Source of the DNA: CAXXIC01 sp049315325
Lineage (GTDB): Bacteria; Bacteroidota; Bacteroidia; Bacteroidales; UBA7332
Direction of reading: 5' to 3'
Assembly (NCBI GenBank): GCA_049315325.1
Contig: JBMOKJ010000004.1
Coordinates: forward strand, 124,001-188,000
Length of the DNA stretch: 64,000 bases
The position numbers and the translations under genes are program-made. The first letter of the stretch is position 1. Every line of letters starts with the position of its first letter. Under the pieces are notes generated by a model. It did no database searches and was not told the DNA's origin. It saw nothing but the letters and a program-made list of their open reading frames with translations. Below are positions 51,461 to 59,899 of the stretch, piece by piece.

Positions 51461-53929
51461 ATGAAAAAAATTACTTTTATTTTAAAAACATTGACTGTCT
51501 TAATCATGTCTTTTGCATTTATGACTTCACTAAATGCACAGACTTATTATGCCATGTCTTCAGGTGATTATTCTCAGACTTTCACAGGTTGGTCTGGGTA
51601 TGCAACAAACTGGAATGGAAATGCTATTTTAGCTACAGGGTCAATACCCGCTGCTACTAAAACAACTGTAGCTACTAATGGTACTTTGGCTACAATTAGC
51701 AGTTCAACTGCAATTGGATATGATGCTTCATCATCAACAAAGTTGGTTTTTTTGGCTACAAGTGCTACTGATAACACATCTGCTGTTGCATGTGACTTAA
51801 ACCTAAATTTTACAGGAAAGAATGCGGGGTCTTTGAGTTTTGATTATGCTCTGATTCTCAATTCTGCAACAACTGCTGGCCGCGCATCAACATTGATGGT
51901 GTATTCTTCAGCAGATGGAGGTAGTACTTGGGCGACTTTAGGTGGGCCATATACTGTTTATAATACTACAGGAAGCTCAACGGCTGCAAATAGTATTTCT
52001 GTTTCTTTACCTACTGCTTTTAATAATGCATCACAATGCAAAGTGCGTTTTTATGTATATAATGGTGGTACTGTAGTGGGTAGCCCTTCAGGCAGTCGTC
52101 CAAAAATAAGTTTGGATAATGTGTCTGTAACCTCAGTTGTATCTACACCCGTTCCAGTTGTTACAGCAGGAACTCCTACAGGAACTGTCGGAACACCGTT
52201 TACGTATCAAATTATTGCTACAAATACACCAACAAGTTATGCAGTTACGAGTGGCACTTTGCCCGCTGGTTTGACATTAAACACCACAACTGGTGAGATC
52301 TCAGGAACTCCTACTGCTGCTGGCACACCGAGTGTTAATGTCACAGCAACAAATGCTGGCGGCACGAGTGTGGCTGCCACCTTAAGTTTCACCATTTCCA
52401 ATCCTGCTGGTCAAGCACAAACAATCACATTTGGTGCTTTATCGAGCAAAACGTATGGTGATGCTACATTTGATTTAACTGCAACAGCTTCATCGGGTTT
52501 GGCTGTTAGTTATACCAGTTCAAATACCGCTGTAGCTACAGTGTCGGGCACTACTGTTACGATTGTAGGAGCAGGGTCGACCAATATCACGGCATCACAA
52601 GCAGGCAACGGAACGTATAATCCTGCAACGAATGTTGTGCAACCGTTGACTGTTACGCCGATTACGCTCACCGTAGCGGATATTGCAGTAACACCAAAAG
52701 TATACACAGGTACAAATGCTGCCACCATCACCGGTTCGTTGGTTGGCATTATCAATTCTGACGATGTAACTTTTGTTGGTGTGGGTACTTTTGCCGATGT
52801 AAATGTGGGTACAAGTATTTCTGTTACCTCCAATTGCTCACTTGATGGCACAAAAGCTATGAACTATACACTCATTCCAATCTCTGGGTTGTTAGGTACT
52901 ATTACCATCGCTCCACAAACCATTACGTTTGGTGCTTTAGCTTCAAAATCAATTTCCGATGTGAAGTTTAAATTGAGTGGTTCAGCAAGCTCAAGTCTTG
53001 CAATTACTTATTCAAGCTCAAACCCATCGGTGGCAACAATCACGAATGATTCTGTATTCTTAGTTGGGGTTGGTACTACAACTATCACTGCCTCACAAGC
53101 TGGAAATAGCAACTATAGTGCAGCAACTTCTGTTGATCAAACGTTGACTGTAACAGGTGCGCCGATTGCGGCATGGTGTTTTTATGGTGTAGGATCGACT
53201 TCAATTGCATCATTTGCAGCCACCACCTTTAATTCAAATTTAGTGTTAGCTAAGGACTCTATTACTCGCGGTGCAAAGGCTGCATGGAGTGTCGCTGGTA
53301 ATTCATTCCGAACAACGGGATTCAAGAGTTTAGGCTTTACAACTGATAGCACCGATTATTTTGAGGTGAAAATTGAAGCTGTAGCGGGTAAAAAGGTTTC
53401 GTTATCAACAATTGATGCTAAACTTGCTGGTACTGCTAGTTTTTGTGCCACTCCCGGTGTTAGTAACCAATTTGCATACAGTTTAAATGGCGCAACTTTC
53501 ACAATGATAGGATCGCCTATTGCAACAATTGGTTCGCCTGCAACTCTTCCACAAATAGATTTAACTGGAATTTCTGCTTTGCAAAATGTTCTTTCTGGAA
53601 CTACAATAACGCTTCGCTATTTTGCAAATGGCCAGACTAACACAGGAGGATGGGGATTCTATTCTTCAGCAGCTGGAACAAATGGCTTGGCGATTGGCGG
53701 TTCAGTGGACATTGATACAAGAATCAATTCTACATCCTCAACATCTTCAGTTGTTGTTTCAAACAGAACGATTCGCATTTCGAACGCATCTGGATATTCG
53801 ATATTTAATACACAAGGATTAAGAATCGCTTCCTCGAAGTTGGACAACGGCAATGCAAGTATTACCTTGCAAGCGGGTATTTATATTGTGAAAGCAGGTT
53901 CTGTTATCCAGAAAATTGTCATTAGATAA
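51461..53929 (+). CDS. T9SS-exported Ig-like repeat protein, paralogue of the 45100 gene
   Basis: The protein (822 residues from ATG 51461) shares the signal peptide style MKKITFILKTLTVLIMSFAFM, the He_PIG domain (TGTVGTPFTYQIIATNTPTSYAV), Big-like repeats (SYTSSNTAVATV..., ITYSSSNPSVATI) and a YDG-like domain (TPKVYTGTNAATITGSL) with the product of 45100-47634. It has one Big repeat fewer but a longer N-terminal beta domain (about residues 27-220). It ends in a sorting domain (ISNASGYSIFNTQGLR... LQAGIYIVKAGSVIQKIVIR). The two are likely recent paralogues with reshuffled repeats. The function is probably surface adhesion or glycan binding. Confidence 0.87.
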   Translation: MKKITFILKTLTVLIMSFAFMTSLNAQTYYAMSSGDYSQTFTGWSGYATNWNGNAILATGSIPAATKTTVATNGTLATISSSTAIGYDASSSTKLVFLATSATDNTSAVACDLNLNFTGKNAGSLSFDYALILNSATTAGRASTLMVYSSADGGSTWATLGGPYTVYNTTGSSTAANSISVSLPTAFNNASQCKVRFYVYNGGTVVGSPSGSRPKISLDNVSVTSVVSTPVPVVTAGTPTGTVGTPFTYQIIATNTPTSYAVTSGTLPAGLTLNTTTGEISGTPTAAGTPSVNVTATNAGGTSVAATLSFTISNPAGQAQTITFGALSSKTYGDATFDLTATASSGLAVSYTSSNTAVATVSGTTVTIVGAGSTNITASQAGNGTYNPATNVVQPLTVTPITLTVADIAVTPKVYTGTNAATITGSLVGIINSDDVTFVGVGTFADVNVGTSISVTSNCSLDGTKAMNYTLIPISGLLGTITIAPQTITFGALASKSISDVKFKLSGSASSSLAITYSSSNPSVATITNDSVFLVGVGTTTITASQAGNSNYSAATSVDQTLTVTGAPIAAWCFYGVGSTSIASFAATTFNSNLVLAKDSITRGAKAAWSVAGNSFRTTGFKSLGFTTDSTDYFEVKIEAVAGKKVSLSTIDAKLAGTASFCATPGVSNQFAYSLNGATFTMIGSPIATIGSPATLPQIDLTGISALQNVLSGTTITLRYFANGQTNTGGWGFYSSAAGTNGLAIGGSVDIDTRINSTSSTSSVVVSNRTIRISNASGYSIFNTQGLRIASSKLDNGNASITLQAGIYIVKAGSVIQKIVIR

Positions 53930-53957
53930 GTTTTGAAACGGAATCAAAATCTACTCA

Positions 53958-54025
53958 TTAATCCTCAAAGTTCACTAGAATTTTGAGGATTAAAAAAACA
54001 AAGACAGATGATAAGTCTGTCTTTG
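53958..54025 (+). terminator. Double terminator after the third T9SS gene
   Basis: Two consecutive hairpins are present. TTAATCCTCAAA/TTTGAGGATTAA (53958-53993) is followed by A residues, so it would terminate minus-strand reading better. CAAAGACAGA/TCTGTCTTTG (53999-54025) is followed by TTGT. They may act bidirectionally, but no minus-strand gene lies nearby. Confidence 0.7.
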
Positions 54026-54144
54026 TTGTATGCAAAAATTATTATTTTGATTGCTAATTAATAAAATAATATTAAAATATTAAAAATAAGTACAATTATT
54101 AAGCAGAATAATCGTTATGAAACAAAATTTTAATACCATTTTAA

Positions 54145-54174
54145 TTGATATACCAAATTAATCAATTACATTTG
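54145..54174 (+). promoter_or_regulatory. Promoter of the small CBM-like T9SS gene
   Basis: TTG (54145-54147), 19 bases, then TACATTTGT (54167-54175) match the consensus. The leader is about 35 bases. Confidence 0.75.
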
Positions 54175-54216
54175 TTGTGATAAATATTTTTATTCACGTT
54201 TTAAACCAAATTAATT

Positions 54217-54993
54217 ATGAAAAAATTTACATTAATTTTTGCCATTTTGGCAAGTATTGTTGCAGTTTCTGCACAAAATCTTCTTTCAAATCCAGGTTTT
54301 GAGACTTGGACTGCTGGTAAGCCAGATAGTTGGTCAATCACAACTCCTGCAAATGGTGCAATTTCTGAAGGTGCTACTTTGAATGAAGGTACGAAATCTT
54401 GTAAAGTAACTGGTGGAACTGGAACTTATGGTATGTCTCAAGCTGTTTCTGTAGTAGCTGGAAAAACTTATACTGTAGTGATGAACTATTTCATTGAAGC
54501 AGGTGACGGAACAGATGCACGTATTTGGTGTAACTTTAAAACTGCAGCAGGGAAATATTGGTCAATGGCGTTAGCTGATTCATTGGCTTTGAAAGGTCCA
54601 AATGCGACTGCAAGTGCTGGTTATTTCCCAGATGTAAAAGGTTCATGGCAGACATATACTTATGATGTTGTTGCTCCTGCTGGTTTTGAGTTGTTCTCTT
54701 TCGAATTCAGAACTTACAAAACTCCTGCAATTGTTTATTGGGATAACATGCAGTTCGGTGAAAAAGGAACTTTGGGAATCAACGAAGCTCGCAACGATGT
54801 TCGTATGTTCGTTAATGGCAAATCATTGATTTTGTCGAATGTTGCTGAAGGAACTGCAGTTGAAGTTTTTAATTCAGTAGGTAAACGAGTTAGCCAGGGT
54901 GTTGTTGCTTCAAGCAGCTACAATTTGAGCAAACTTACAAAAGGAATGTACATTGTACGTGTAGGAAAAACATCTAAAAAGATTACTTTGTAA
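54217..54993 (+). CDS. T9SS-exported protein with a CBM4/9-like carbohydrate-binding domain
   Basis: This protein of 258 residues has a signal peptide ending VSAQ (residue 19). A single jelly-roll domain follows (20-190), with NLLSNPGFETWTAGKPDSW at its start and VYWDNMQFGE at its end, the layout of CBM4/9-like domains. A C-terminal sorting domain is marked by GINEA, NVAEGTAVEVFNSVGKRV and KLTKGMYIVRVGKTSKKITL. No catalytic domain is present, so it may bind surface glycans or act as an adhesin. Codon use is strongly biased to A/T-ending codons, as in a highly expressed gene. It has its own promoter and terminator. Confidence 0.85.
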   Translation: MKKFTLIFAILASIVAVSAQNLLSNPGFETWTAGKPDSWSITTPANGAISEGATLNEGTKSCKVTGGTGTYGMSQAVSVVAGKTYTVVMNYFIEAGDGTDARIWCNFKTAAGKYWSMALADSLALKGPNATASAGYFPDVKGSWQTYTYDVVAPAGFELFSFEFRTYKTPAIVYWDNMQFGEKGTLGINEARNDVRMFVNGKSLILSNVAEGTAVEVFNSVGKRVSQGVVASSSYNLSKLTKGMYIVRVGKTSKKITL

Positions 54994-55010
54994 TTCACTG
55001 CAATCATATA

Positions 55011-55046
55011 AAAAGCCCTTCATCATTTGATGAGGGGCTTTTTTTG
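55011..55046 (+). terminator. Terminator after the CBM-like T9SS gene
   Basis: AAAAGCCCTTCATCA pairs with TGATGAGGGGCTTTT around TT, followed by further T residues. Confidence 0.92.
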
Positions 55047-55539
55047 TCTTGTTGTTTCGGGAAAAATATCAAGAACATTTTGTGAAAACATCAAGCACTT
55101 TTAATCACAACAGAAACACGTTTTTTAGTACATAAAAGATTAAATGTAGTAGAAAAAATTAGGGGTAATGATGCCAAAAATGAATCGTTTCCTTAATAAC
55201 TCATTGTTTCTGTTCCTACTTATTTATAGTTGCGATATTATTTTTTTTCTCACTTAGTCTAGATAAACTGTCAAATTAATATTTCTTCCAACTATCTGGA
55301 GATTTCACGGATTTCTCAATAATCCGCTTTATATTACCTTTTAATCCACATTCAAACAAGTCAAAAACTTGTGCTTTTACTGTAATTCCTGTGATAATAA
55401 AAAAGATAACCATTAGGATTCACATCGTTTTTTCATTCGCAAATTTATTGAAAATATTCGCAGAGGCAACTTTTTAAGTTATAAAGTTGTCTCAAAAATG
55501 CCAAAATAGAGTAGGAGTAAAGGATTGGATTCCGTGATA
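55047..55539. other. Intergenic region, nothing recognisable
   Basis: AT-rich sequence between the CBM-like gene and the ABC-F promoter. I see no open frame of coding character, no hairpin with a T-run and no tandem repeat. Confidence 0.5.
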
Positions 55540-55569
55540 TTGCCGTTTCACTTTTTCGATGTACTTTTG
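55540..55569 (+). promoter_or_regulatory. Promoter of the ABC-F gene
   Basis: TTG (55540-55542), 19 bases and TACTTTTGT (55562-55570) match the consensus. The leader is about 65 bases and contains GGGTGCAACCCC, a small dyad. Confidence 0.7.
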
Positions 55570-55641
55570 TGCTCAGTAAGGGTGCAACCCCACAAGATTG
55601 GGAATTGTAACTCGTAAATGAATAAATAGTAAATAAATTAG

Positions 55642-57576
55642 ATGATTTCTGTAGAAGGACTGACCGTTGAATTTGGCGGATTTACGCTGTTGAACGATAT
55701 TACTTATGTAATCAATAAAAAAGATCGTATTGCGCTCGTGGGCAAGAACGGTGCGGGTAAAAGTACGATGTTGAAGATAATTGCCGGCTTACAACAGCCA
55801 TCCACAGGTCGAGTGAGCGCCCCCAAGGAGATGACCATCGGCTACTTGCCACAGCAGATGCACCACGACAACACGCGCACGGTGATGCAAGAGGCAGAGC
55901 AGGCTTTCAGTCACATCTTTCGGTTGCAAGACGAGATTGAGCAGATGAATGTGGAGCTTTCGACGCGCGAGGACTACGAATCTGATTCGTATCACGACCT
56001 GATCGAACGTGTCACTCACGCCAACGAGCAATTGGCGATGATGGGTGCTGCTAATTTTGTGGCTGATATCGAAAAAACATTGACCGGATTGGGCTTTCTT
56101 CGAACCGATTTCGACCGTTTGACGAGTGAATTCAGCGGCGGATGGCGCATGCGCATCGAATTGGCGAAGCTGCTACTGCAACAACCCGATGTGTTGCTGC
56201 TCGATGAGCCGACCAACCACCTCGATATTGAGTCGATTCAGTGGTTGGAGCAATTTCTAGCTACGCGTGCCAATGCCGTTTTGTTGGTGTCGCACGACAG
56301 GGCCTTTATCGATGCCATCACTACGCGCACGATTGAGATTTCGCTCGGTCGCATTGCCGATTACCGTGTGTCTTATTCCAAATACATTGTTTTGCGTGAC
56401 GAACGCCGCGAACAACAGCTGCGTGCATACGAAAATCAGCAAAAACAGATACAAGATACAGAGGCGTTTATCGAGCGTTTCCGGTCGAAGGCGACCAAAG
56501 CCGTGCAGGTGCAGTCGCGCATCAAGCAACTCGACAAAATAGAGCGGGTAGAGGTGGACGATGTCGATAATTCTTCGTTGCACCTGAAGTTCCCGCCTGC
56601 ACCACGCTCGGGCGATTATCCCGTGATTGCCGAAGATTTAACGAAGCGCTACGGCGATTACCTTGTTTTTGAAAATGCGAACCTCACCATCAAACGCGGC
56701 GAAAAAGTGGCGTTAGTCGGCAAGAATGGCGAAGGTAAATCGACGCTCGTGAAGTGCATTATGGACGAGATAGACTACACCGGAAATCTCAAACTCGGAC
56801 ACAACGTAAAAATTGGCTATTTTGCTCAAAATCAGGCACAACTGCTCGACGAAGAGAAGACAGTTTTTGACACGATAGACTATGTGGCAACTGGTGATAT
56901 TCGTACCAAAGTGCGCGACATTCTCGGTGCGTTTATGTTTGGCGGCGAGGCTTCCGACAAAAAGGTGAAAGTGCTTTCGGGTGGCGAACGCAGCCGTTTG
57001 GCAATGATTCGCCTGCTGCTCGAACCCGTGAATCTGCTTATTCTCGATGAGCCGACCAATCACCTCGATATGCGTTCGAAAGATGTGTTGAAAGAGGCCA
57101 TCAAAGCGTTCGACGGAACGGTGATAGTGGTTTCGCACGACCGTGAGTTTCTGGATGGGTTGGTGGAGAAAGTCTACGAGTTCGGCAACAAAAAAGTGGT
57201 GGAGCACTTAGGTGGCATCTACGATTTTCTTGAAAGAAAGAAGATGGATAGCTTGAAAGAGTTGGAACGCAAAACCGTTGTTCAAAAAGAGAATACCAAC
57301 ACCGATGCGCCAAAAACACAGAATCAAGAGACCCGCGAATCGCGCAAGGAGCAGAGCAAACAGATTCGCAAAGTAGAAAAAGAGATCGCCGACCGCGAAC
57401 GTCAAATAGCGAAATTCGAAGCTGATATTAAAGCCCTCGAAGAGAAGATGGCGGCTCAAACCGCTTCGTACGATGTGGCACTGTTTACCAAACATTCTGA
57501 ACTCAAACAGCGTTTAGATTATGAAATGGATAAGTGGACGGAACTGACGATGGAGTTGGAGAATTTAAATAATTAG
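55642..57576 (+). CDS. ABC-F family ribosome-associated ATPase (Uup/YdiF-like)
   Basis: The 644-residue soluble protein has two nucleotide-binding domains in one chain and no membrane segment. Domain 1 has Walker A GKNGAGKST (34-42), signature FSGGWRMRIELA and Walker B VLLLDEPTNHLD. The linker (about 235-300) is charged and helical (RDERREQQLRAYENQQKQ). Domain 2 has GKNGEGKST, LSGGERSRLAM and LLILDEPTNHLD. A coiled-coil C-terminal domain (about 535-640, EKEIADRERQIAKFEADIKALEEK) resembles the Uup-type tail. ABC-F proteins act on the ribosomal E site; resistance, translation restart and assembly are all possible roles. Confidence 0.93.
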   Translation: MISVEGLTVEFGGFTLLNDITYVINKKDRIALVGKNGAGKSTMLKIIAGLQQPSTGRVSAPKEMTIGYLPQQMHHDNTRTVMQEAEQAFSHIFRLQDEIEQMNVELSTREDYESDSYHDLIERVTHANEQLAMMGAANFVADIEKTLTGLGFLRTDFDRLTSEFSGGWRMRIELAKLLLQQPDVLLLDEPTNHLDIESIQWLEQFLATRANAVLLVSHDRAFIDAITTRTIEISLGRIADYRVSYSKYIVLRDERREQQLRAYENQQKQIQDTEAFIERFRSKATKAVQVQSRIKQLDKIERVEVDDVDNSSLHLKFPPAPRSGDYPVIAEDLTKRYGDYLVFENANLTIKRGEKVALVGKNGEGKSTLVKCIMDEIDYTGNLKLGHNVKIGYFAQNQAQLLDEEKTVFDTIDYVATGDIRTKVRDILGAFMFGGEASDKKVKVLSGGERSRLAMIRLLLEPVNLLILDEPTNHLDMRSKDVLKEAIKAFDGTVIVVSHDREFLDGLVEKVYEFGNKKVVEHLGGIYDFLERKKMDSLKELERKTVVQKENTNTDAPKTQNQETRESRKEQSKQIRKVEKEIADRERQIAKFEADIKALEEKMAAQTASYDVALFTKHSELKQRLDYEMDKWTELTMELENLNN

Positions 57577-57681
57577 CCAATTATTCAATGTGCCAATATG
57601 CCAATGAGTTAATTAGCAGATTAGCAGATTGGCTAATTGGTTCATTCCCTCATTCCCTCACCCCCTAATACCTTAAAACCT

Positions 57682-58383
57682 ATGGACTGGCTAACTCAAA
57701 TCTTAGACTCGAACCAAATAACACTGGAGTCGGCTGCTTTTCGGATATTGTTGAGTGTGCTCATTGGTGGAGTTATTGGTTACGAACGGCAGCGAAGCAA
57801 GCACTCTACGGGTTTTCGCACCTTTACGCTGATATCTGTTGGCTCTACGGTGATGATGTTGGTCTCTATCTATCTGCCGCAGGAGTTTTGGGGCGTTTAC
57901 AACTCCGACCCCACGCGATTGGCGGGGCAGGTGGTTTCGGGCATTGGTTTCTTGGGTGCAGGAGCCATCATTCAGAGCAAAGGAGCTATTCGTGGAATGA
58001 CAACCGCGGCAACGATTTGGATTGTATCGGCATTAGGCCTTGCAGTCGGTGCCGGAATGTATTCTGTGTCGCTGATGGGAATGGTAGTCACGCTCTTTGT
58101 GTTGATTAACCTTGCTAAATTCGAACGACGCGTGATGGTGGAGTGGACAGCCAAGAGCCTGACTGTTGTCGTGCATGGGCTTGATTTCCAACGAGCACCG
58201 ATTGAGGCTGTGCTTAAGAATCATGGTCTGTCGATACACGATTTCTTTGTCGATCAAGAGGTGAATCAAAACACCACCCACCTGCACTTTAGCATCTATG
58301 TGAAGCTCGGCACAGACTACGAACAACTCTTCTCAGACCTTCGACAAATCCCTACCGTTGGCAGTGTGAAACTGTGGACGTGA
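57682..58383 (+). CDS. MgtC/SapB-family membrane protein
   Basis: The protein (233 residues from ATG 57682) has four or five transmembrane helices in its N-terminal 140 residues and the family motif GGVIGYERQRSKHSTGFRTFTLISVGS. The segments GIGFLGAGAIIQSKGAIRGMTTAATIW follow. A small ACT-like soluble C-terminal domain completes it. MgtC proteins are linked to growth at low magnesium and to modulation of ATP synthase, but direct transport is not shown. I chose 57682 because translation from 57637 (a TTG) would add a proline-rich tract from the intergenic spacer. Confidence 0.88.
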   Translation: MDWLTQILDSNQITLESAAFRILLSVLIGGVIGYERQRSKHSTGFRTFTLISVGSTVMMLVSIYLPQEFWGVYNSDPTRLAGQVVSGIGFLGAGAIIQSKGAIRGMTTAATIWIVSALGLAVGAGMYSVSLMGMVVTLFVLINLAKFERRVMVEWTAKSLTVVVHGLDFQRAPIEAVLKNHGLSIHDFFVDQEVNQNTTHLHFSIYVKLGTDYEQLFSDLRQIPTVGSVKLWT

Positions 58384-58464
58384 GAGGGTTAATTTCGATT
58401 CTCTTTCTGTTTTTCCACACCCAATGAGCAATTCGTTGGGTAATTGCTTTTAGAGGCAGAAAAT

Positions 58465-58797
58465 GGAAAAATACAATTGTCAAAATGCAATTGCTCTTCA
58501 ACCATCGGAAAAACACAATTGTCAAATTGCAAAGAACTTTTTCCAATGGAAAAACACAATTGCAAAACTGCAAAGACTCTTCAACCAATGGAAAAATACA
58601 ATTGTCAAAATGCAATTGCTCTTCAACCATCGGAAAAATGCAATTGTCAAACTGCAAAGAACTTTTTCCAATGGAAAAACACAATTGCAAAACTGCAAAG
58701 ACCTTTCAACCAATGGAAAAACACAATTGCAAAACTGCAAAGACCTTTCAACCAATGGAAAAACACAATTGTCAAATTGCAACGACTCTTCAACCTT
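58465..58797. repeat. 41-42-nt tandem repeat array, eight units
   Basis: Units starting GGAAAAA begin at 58465, 58507, 58548, 58590, 58632, 58673, 58715 and 58757. Unit lengths are 42, 41, 42, 42, 41, 42 and 42 bases. Units 1-3 are nearly identical to units 4-6, so a 125-base higher-order repeat is present. The centre of each unit has an ACAATTGT or ACAATTGC element. TTTTTCC-AAT-GGAAAAA stems occur at the two places where 41-base units end. Confidence 0.9.
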
Positions 58798-58870
58798 TTT
58801 TTGTTTAGATATACAAAAAATATCTCAGAATATTTGTAGTAATCTTATTCGCGATTTAAAAACATTTCAT

Positions 58871-58878
58871 TATTTTTG
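58871..58878 (+). promoter_or_regulatory. Candidate -7 box for the toxin-antitoxin pair
   Basis: TATTTTTGT fits TAnnTTTGY, 130 bases before the antitoxin gene. No TTG at the right distance. Confidence 0.35.
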
Positions 58879-59009
58879 TATCGGTTAGTCCGCTAGCCAA
58901 GGCATGTAAGAAAATATTAAAAGTATTAGCTTTTTATTCCTATGTTTTTTTCGAATCAAACTATTCAGATTTTTTTATTTGGAAATTTTATAGTAAGAAA
59001 ATTCGTAAA

Positions 59010-59252
59010 ATGATACATCCAATTTCTCAAGACGCAAAACTCAAAATCATTGAGCAGTTAATTATAATGAACGATGATGCTCTATTCTCTCAAATTGAAG
59101 AGTTGATAAGCAAAGCCGTGCATAGACCTGCCTATAAAAAACTGACTAAAAGTGAGATTTTGACAAGAGCAAAACAGGCAAACGAAGACATCGACAATAA
59201 ACAGGTGTTTACGCAAGCAGAAGTAGAGAAAATAGCTCAAACTTGGCTGTAA
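59010..59252 (+). CDS. Antitoxin-like small protein of a ParE-type module
   Basis: The 80-residue acidic, mostly helical protein (QDAKLKIIEQLIIMNDDALFSQIEELI...) ends in a polar tail (NKQVFTQAEVEKIAQTWL). I do not recognise a DNA-binding motif with certainty. The assignment as antitoxin comes from its size and the one-base stop-start overlap (TAATG) with the downstream ParE/RelE-like gene. In Bacteroidetes such short helical proteins regularly precede ParE toxins. Confidence 0.7.
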   Translation: MIHPISQDAKLKIIEQLIIMNDDALFSQIEELISKAVHRPAYKKLTKSEILTRAKQANEDIDNKQVFTQAEVEKIAQTWL

Positions 59253-59605
59253 TGAAAGTCTATTGGACAAAATTCGCATTAAATACACTTCGCGAAATCT
59301 TTGAATATTACAAAAATAATGTGAGTGTATCGATCGCAAACAATATAAAAGAGAGTATATTTATGTCTGTAAAGCAATTAGAGATTTACCCATTATCTGG
59401 GACTATCGAAAATTCGCTACAGACTATGAACGAAGGACACCGATATATTATAAGAGGGAGCTACAAAATCATTTACAAAATCGAATCTAAAAGAATCTAT
59501 ATTACCGATGTATTTGATATGCGTCAGAACCCAGCCAAAATATACAGAAATACAAATTCAGATACCACATTAAATGAACCAAACAACTTGACTTATAGAA
59601 AATAA
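59252..59605 (+). CDS. ParE/RelE-superfamily toxin
   Basis: This 117-residue basic protein starts KVYWTKFALNTLREIFEYYKNN, the usual first strand and helix of ParE toxins. The core is PLSGTIENSLQTMNEGHRYIIRGSYKIIYKI, where an Arg-rich strand pair is characteristic, and it ends with VFDMRQNPAKI, the final strand plus basic residues. ParE proteins poison gyrase, RelE-type members cleave mRNA; the sequence does not clearly decide. The start at 59252 overlaps the antitoxin stop by one base. Confidence 0.85.
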   Translation: MKVYWTKFALNTLREIFEYYKNNVSVSIANNIKESIFMSVKQLEIYPLSGTIENSLQTMNEGHRYIIRGSYKIIYKIESKRIYITDVFDMRQNPAKIYRNTNSDTTLNEPNNLTYRK

Positions 59606-59621
59606 GTAATTCATTATCACC

Positions 59622-59639
59622 CTGCTGTAGCGACAGCAG
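59622..59639. repeat. Small perfect hairpin after the toxin gene
   Basis: CTGCTGT-AGCG-ACAGCAG has a 7-bp stem. A second hairpin AAAAGC-GTTA-GCTTTT follows at about 59654-59669 and may serve as a weak terminator. Confidence 0.6.
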
Positions 59640-59675
59640 ATATACATATTTAGAAAAGCGTTAGCTTTTATTCTT

Positions 59676-59818
59676 GCCTATAAAACGACCAATTTTAGAA
59701 ACAACAAGAATAAGTTAGTAAACGCCTACGCCAAACGGCGTGGGCTTTAACTTATCTGTTGTGAGGTGCTTGGTCGTACCTATAGGCGTGATACAGTTAA
59801 ATGTCCCACGCTTTTTTT
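59676..59818 (+). ncRNA. Candidate structured non-coding RNA with terminator
   Basis: A 112-base compound palindrome (59676-59787) has four nested stems: GCCTATA/TATAGGC, ACGACCAA/TTGGTCGT, ACAACA/TGTTGT and a long distal stem around ATAAGTTA...GCC(T)ACGCC with loop AAAC. It is followed by GCGTG...CACGC and seven T (59812-59818), a terminator-like end. No promoter is identified. It could also be a mobile palindromic DNA element or the end of a transcript from the toxin-antitoxin operon. Confidence 0.5.
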
Positions 59819-59846
59819 ATGCCCAAAAGTAAACAACCGAAAAACT

Positions 59847-59892
59847 ATAGCGGAAGCCGAAAAGCAAAAGAGTAGGCGAAATTTAAACCCAT
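59847..59892 (+). repeat. 46-nt leader repeat, copy 1
   Basis: The sequence starting ATAGCGGAAGCCGAAAAGC and ending TTTAAACCCAT is identical, base for base, to 60412-60457. It ends 7 bases before the start codon of the next lipoprotein gene. A short frame from ATG 59819 reads MPKSKQPKNYSGSRKAKE and stops in it; I do not call it a gene. Confidence 0.85.
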
Positions 59893-59899
59893 TAAGAAA

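Larger units (their letters stand above)
58384..59009. other. Intergenic region with a 42-nt repeat array
   Basis: Apart from the array at 58465-58797 this region has a -7-like box at 58871 and AT-rich sequence. Open frames that cross the array exist in several frames on both strands, because its period is nearly divisible by three. Confidence 0.6.

Noticed and set aside
53958..53993. Terminator for a minus-strand gene
   Set aside because: The A-run after the first hairpin would suit minus-strand termination, but no minus-strand gene lies to the right; it probably acts together with the second hairpin for the plus strand.
55570..55620. tRNA-like or riboswitch-like leader before the ABC-F gene
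   Set aside because: GGGTGCAACCCC is only a short dyad; neither a cloverleaf nor a known aptamer core is visible.
58444..58888. Several overlapping frames of 86-141 codons on both strands across the array
   Set aside because: Multiple frames on both strands are open at once, a consequence of near-42 periodicity. Cys/Asn/Lys-rich repeats in alternative frames show no codon preference.
59676..59787. Integron attC site
   Set aside because: The palindrome is of suitable length, but I could not find the inverse core and core sites (RYYYAAC and GTRRRRY types) at its ends, and no integrase is visible.
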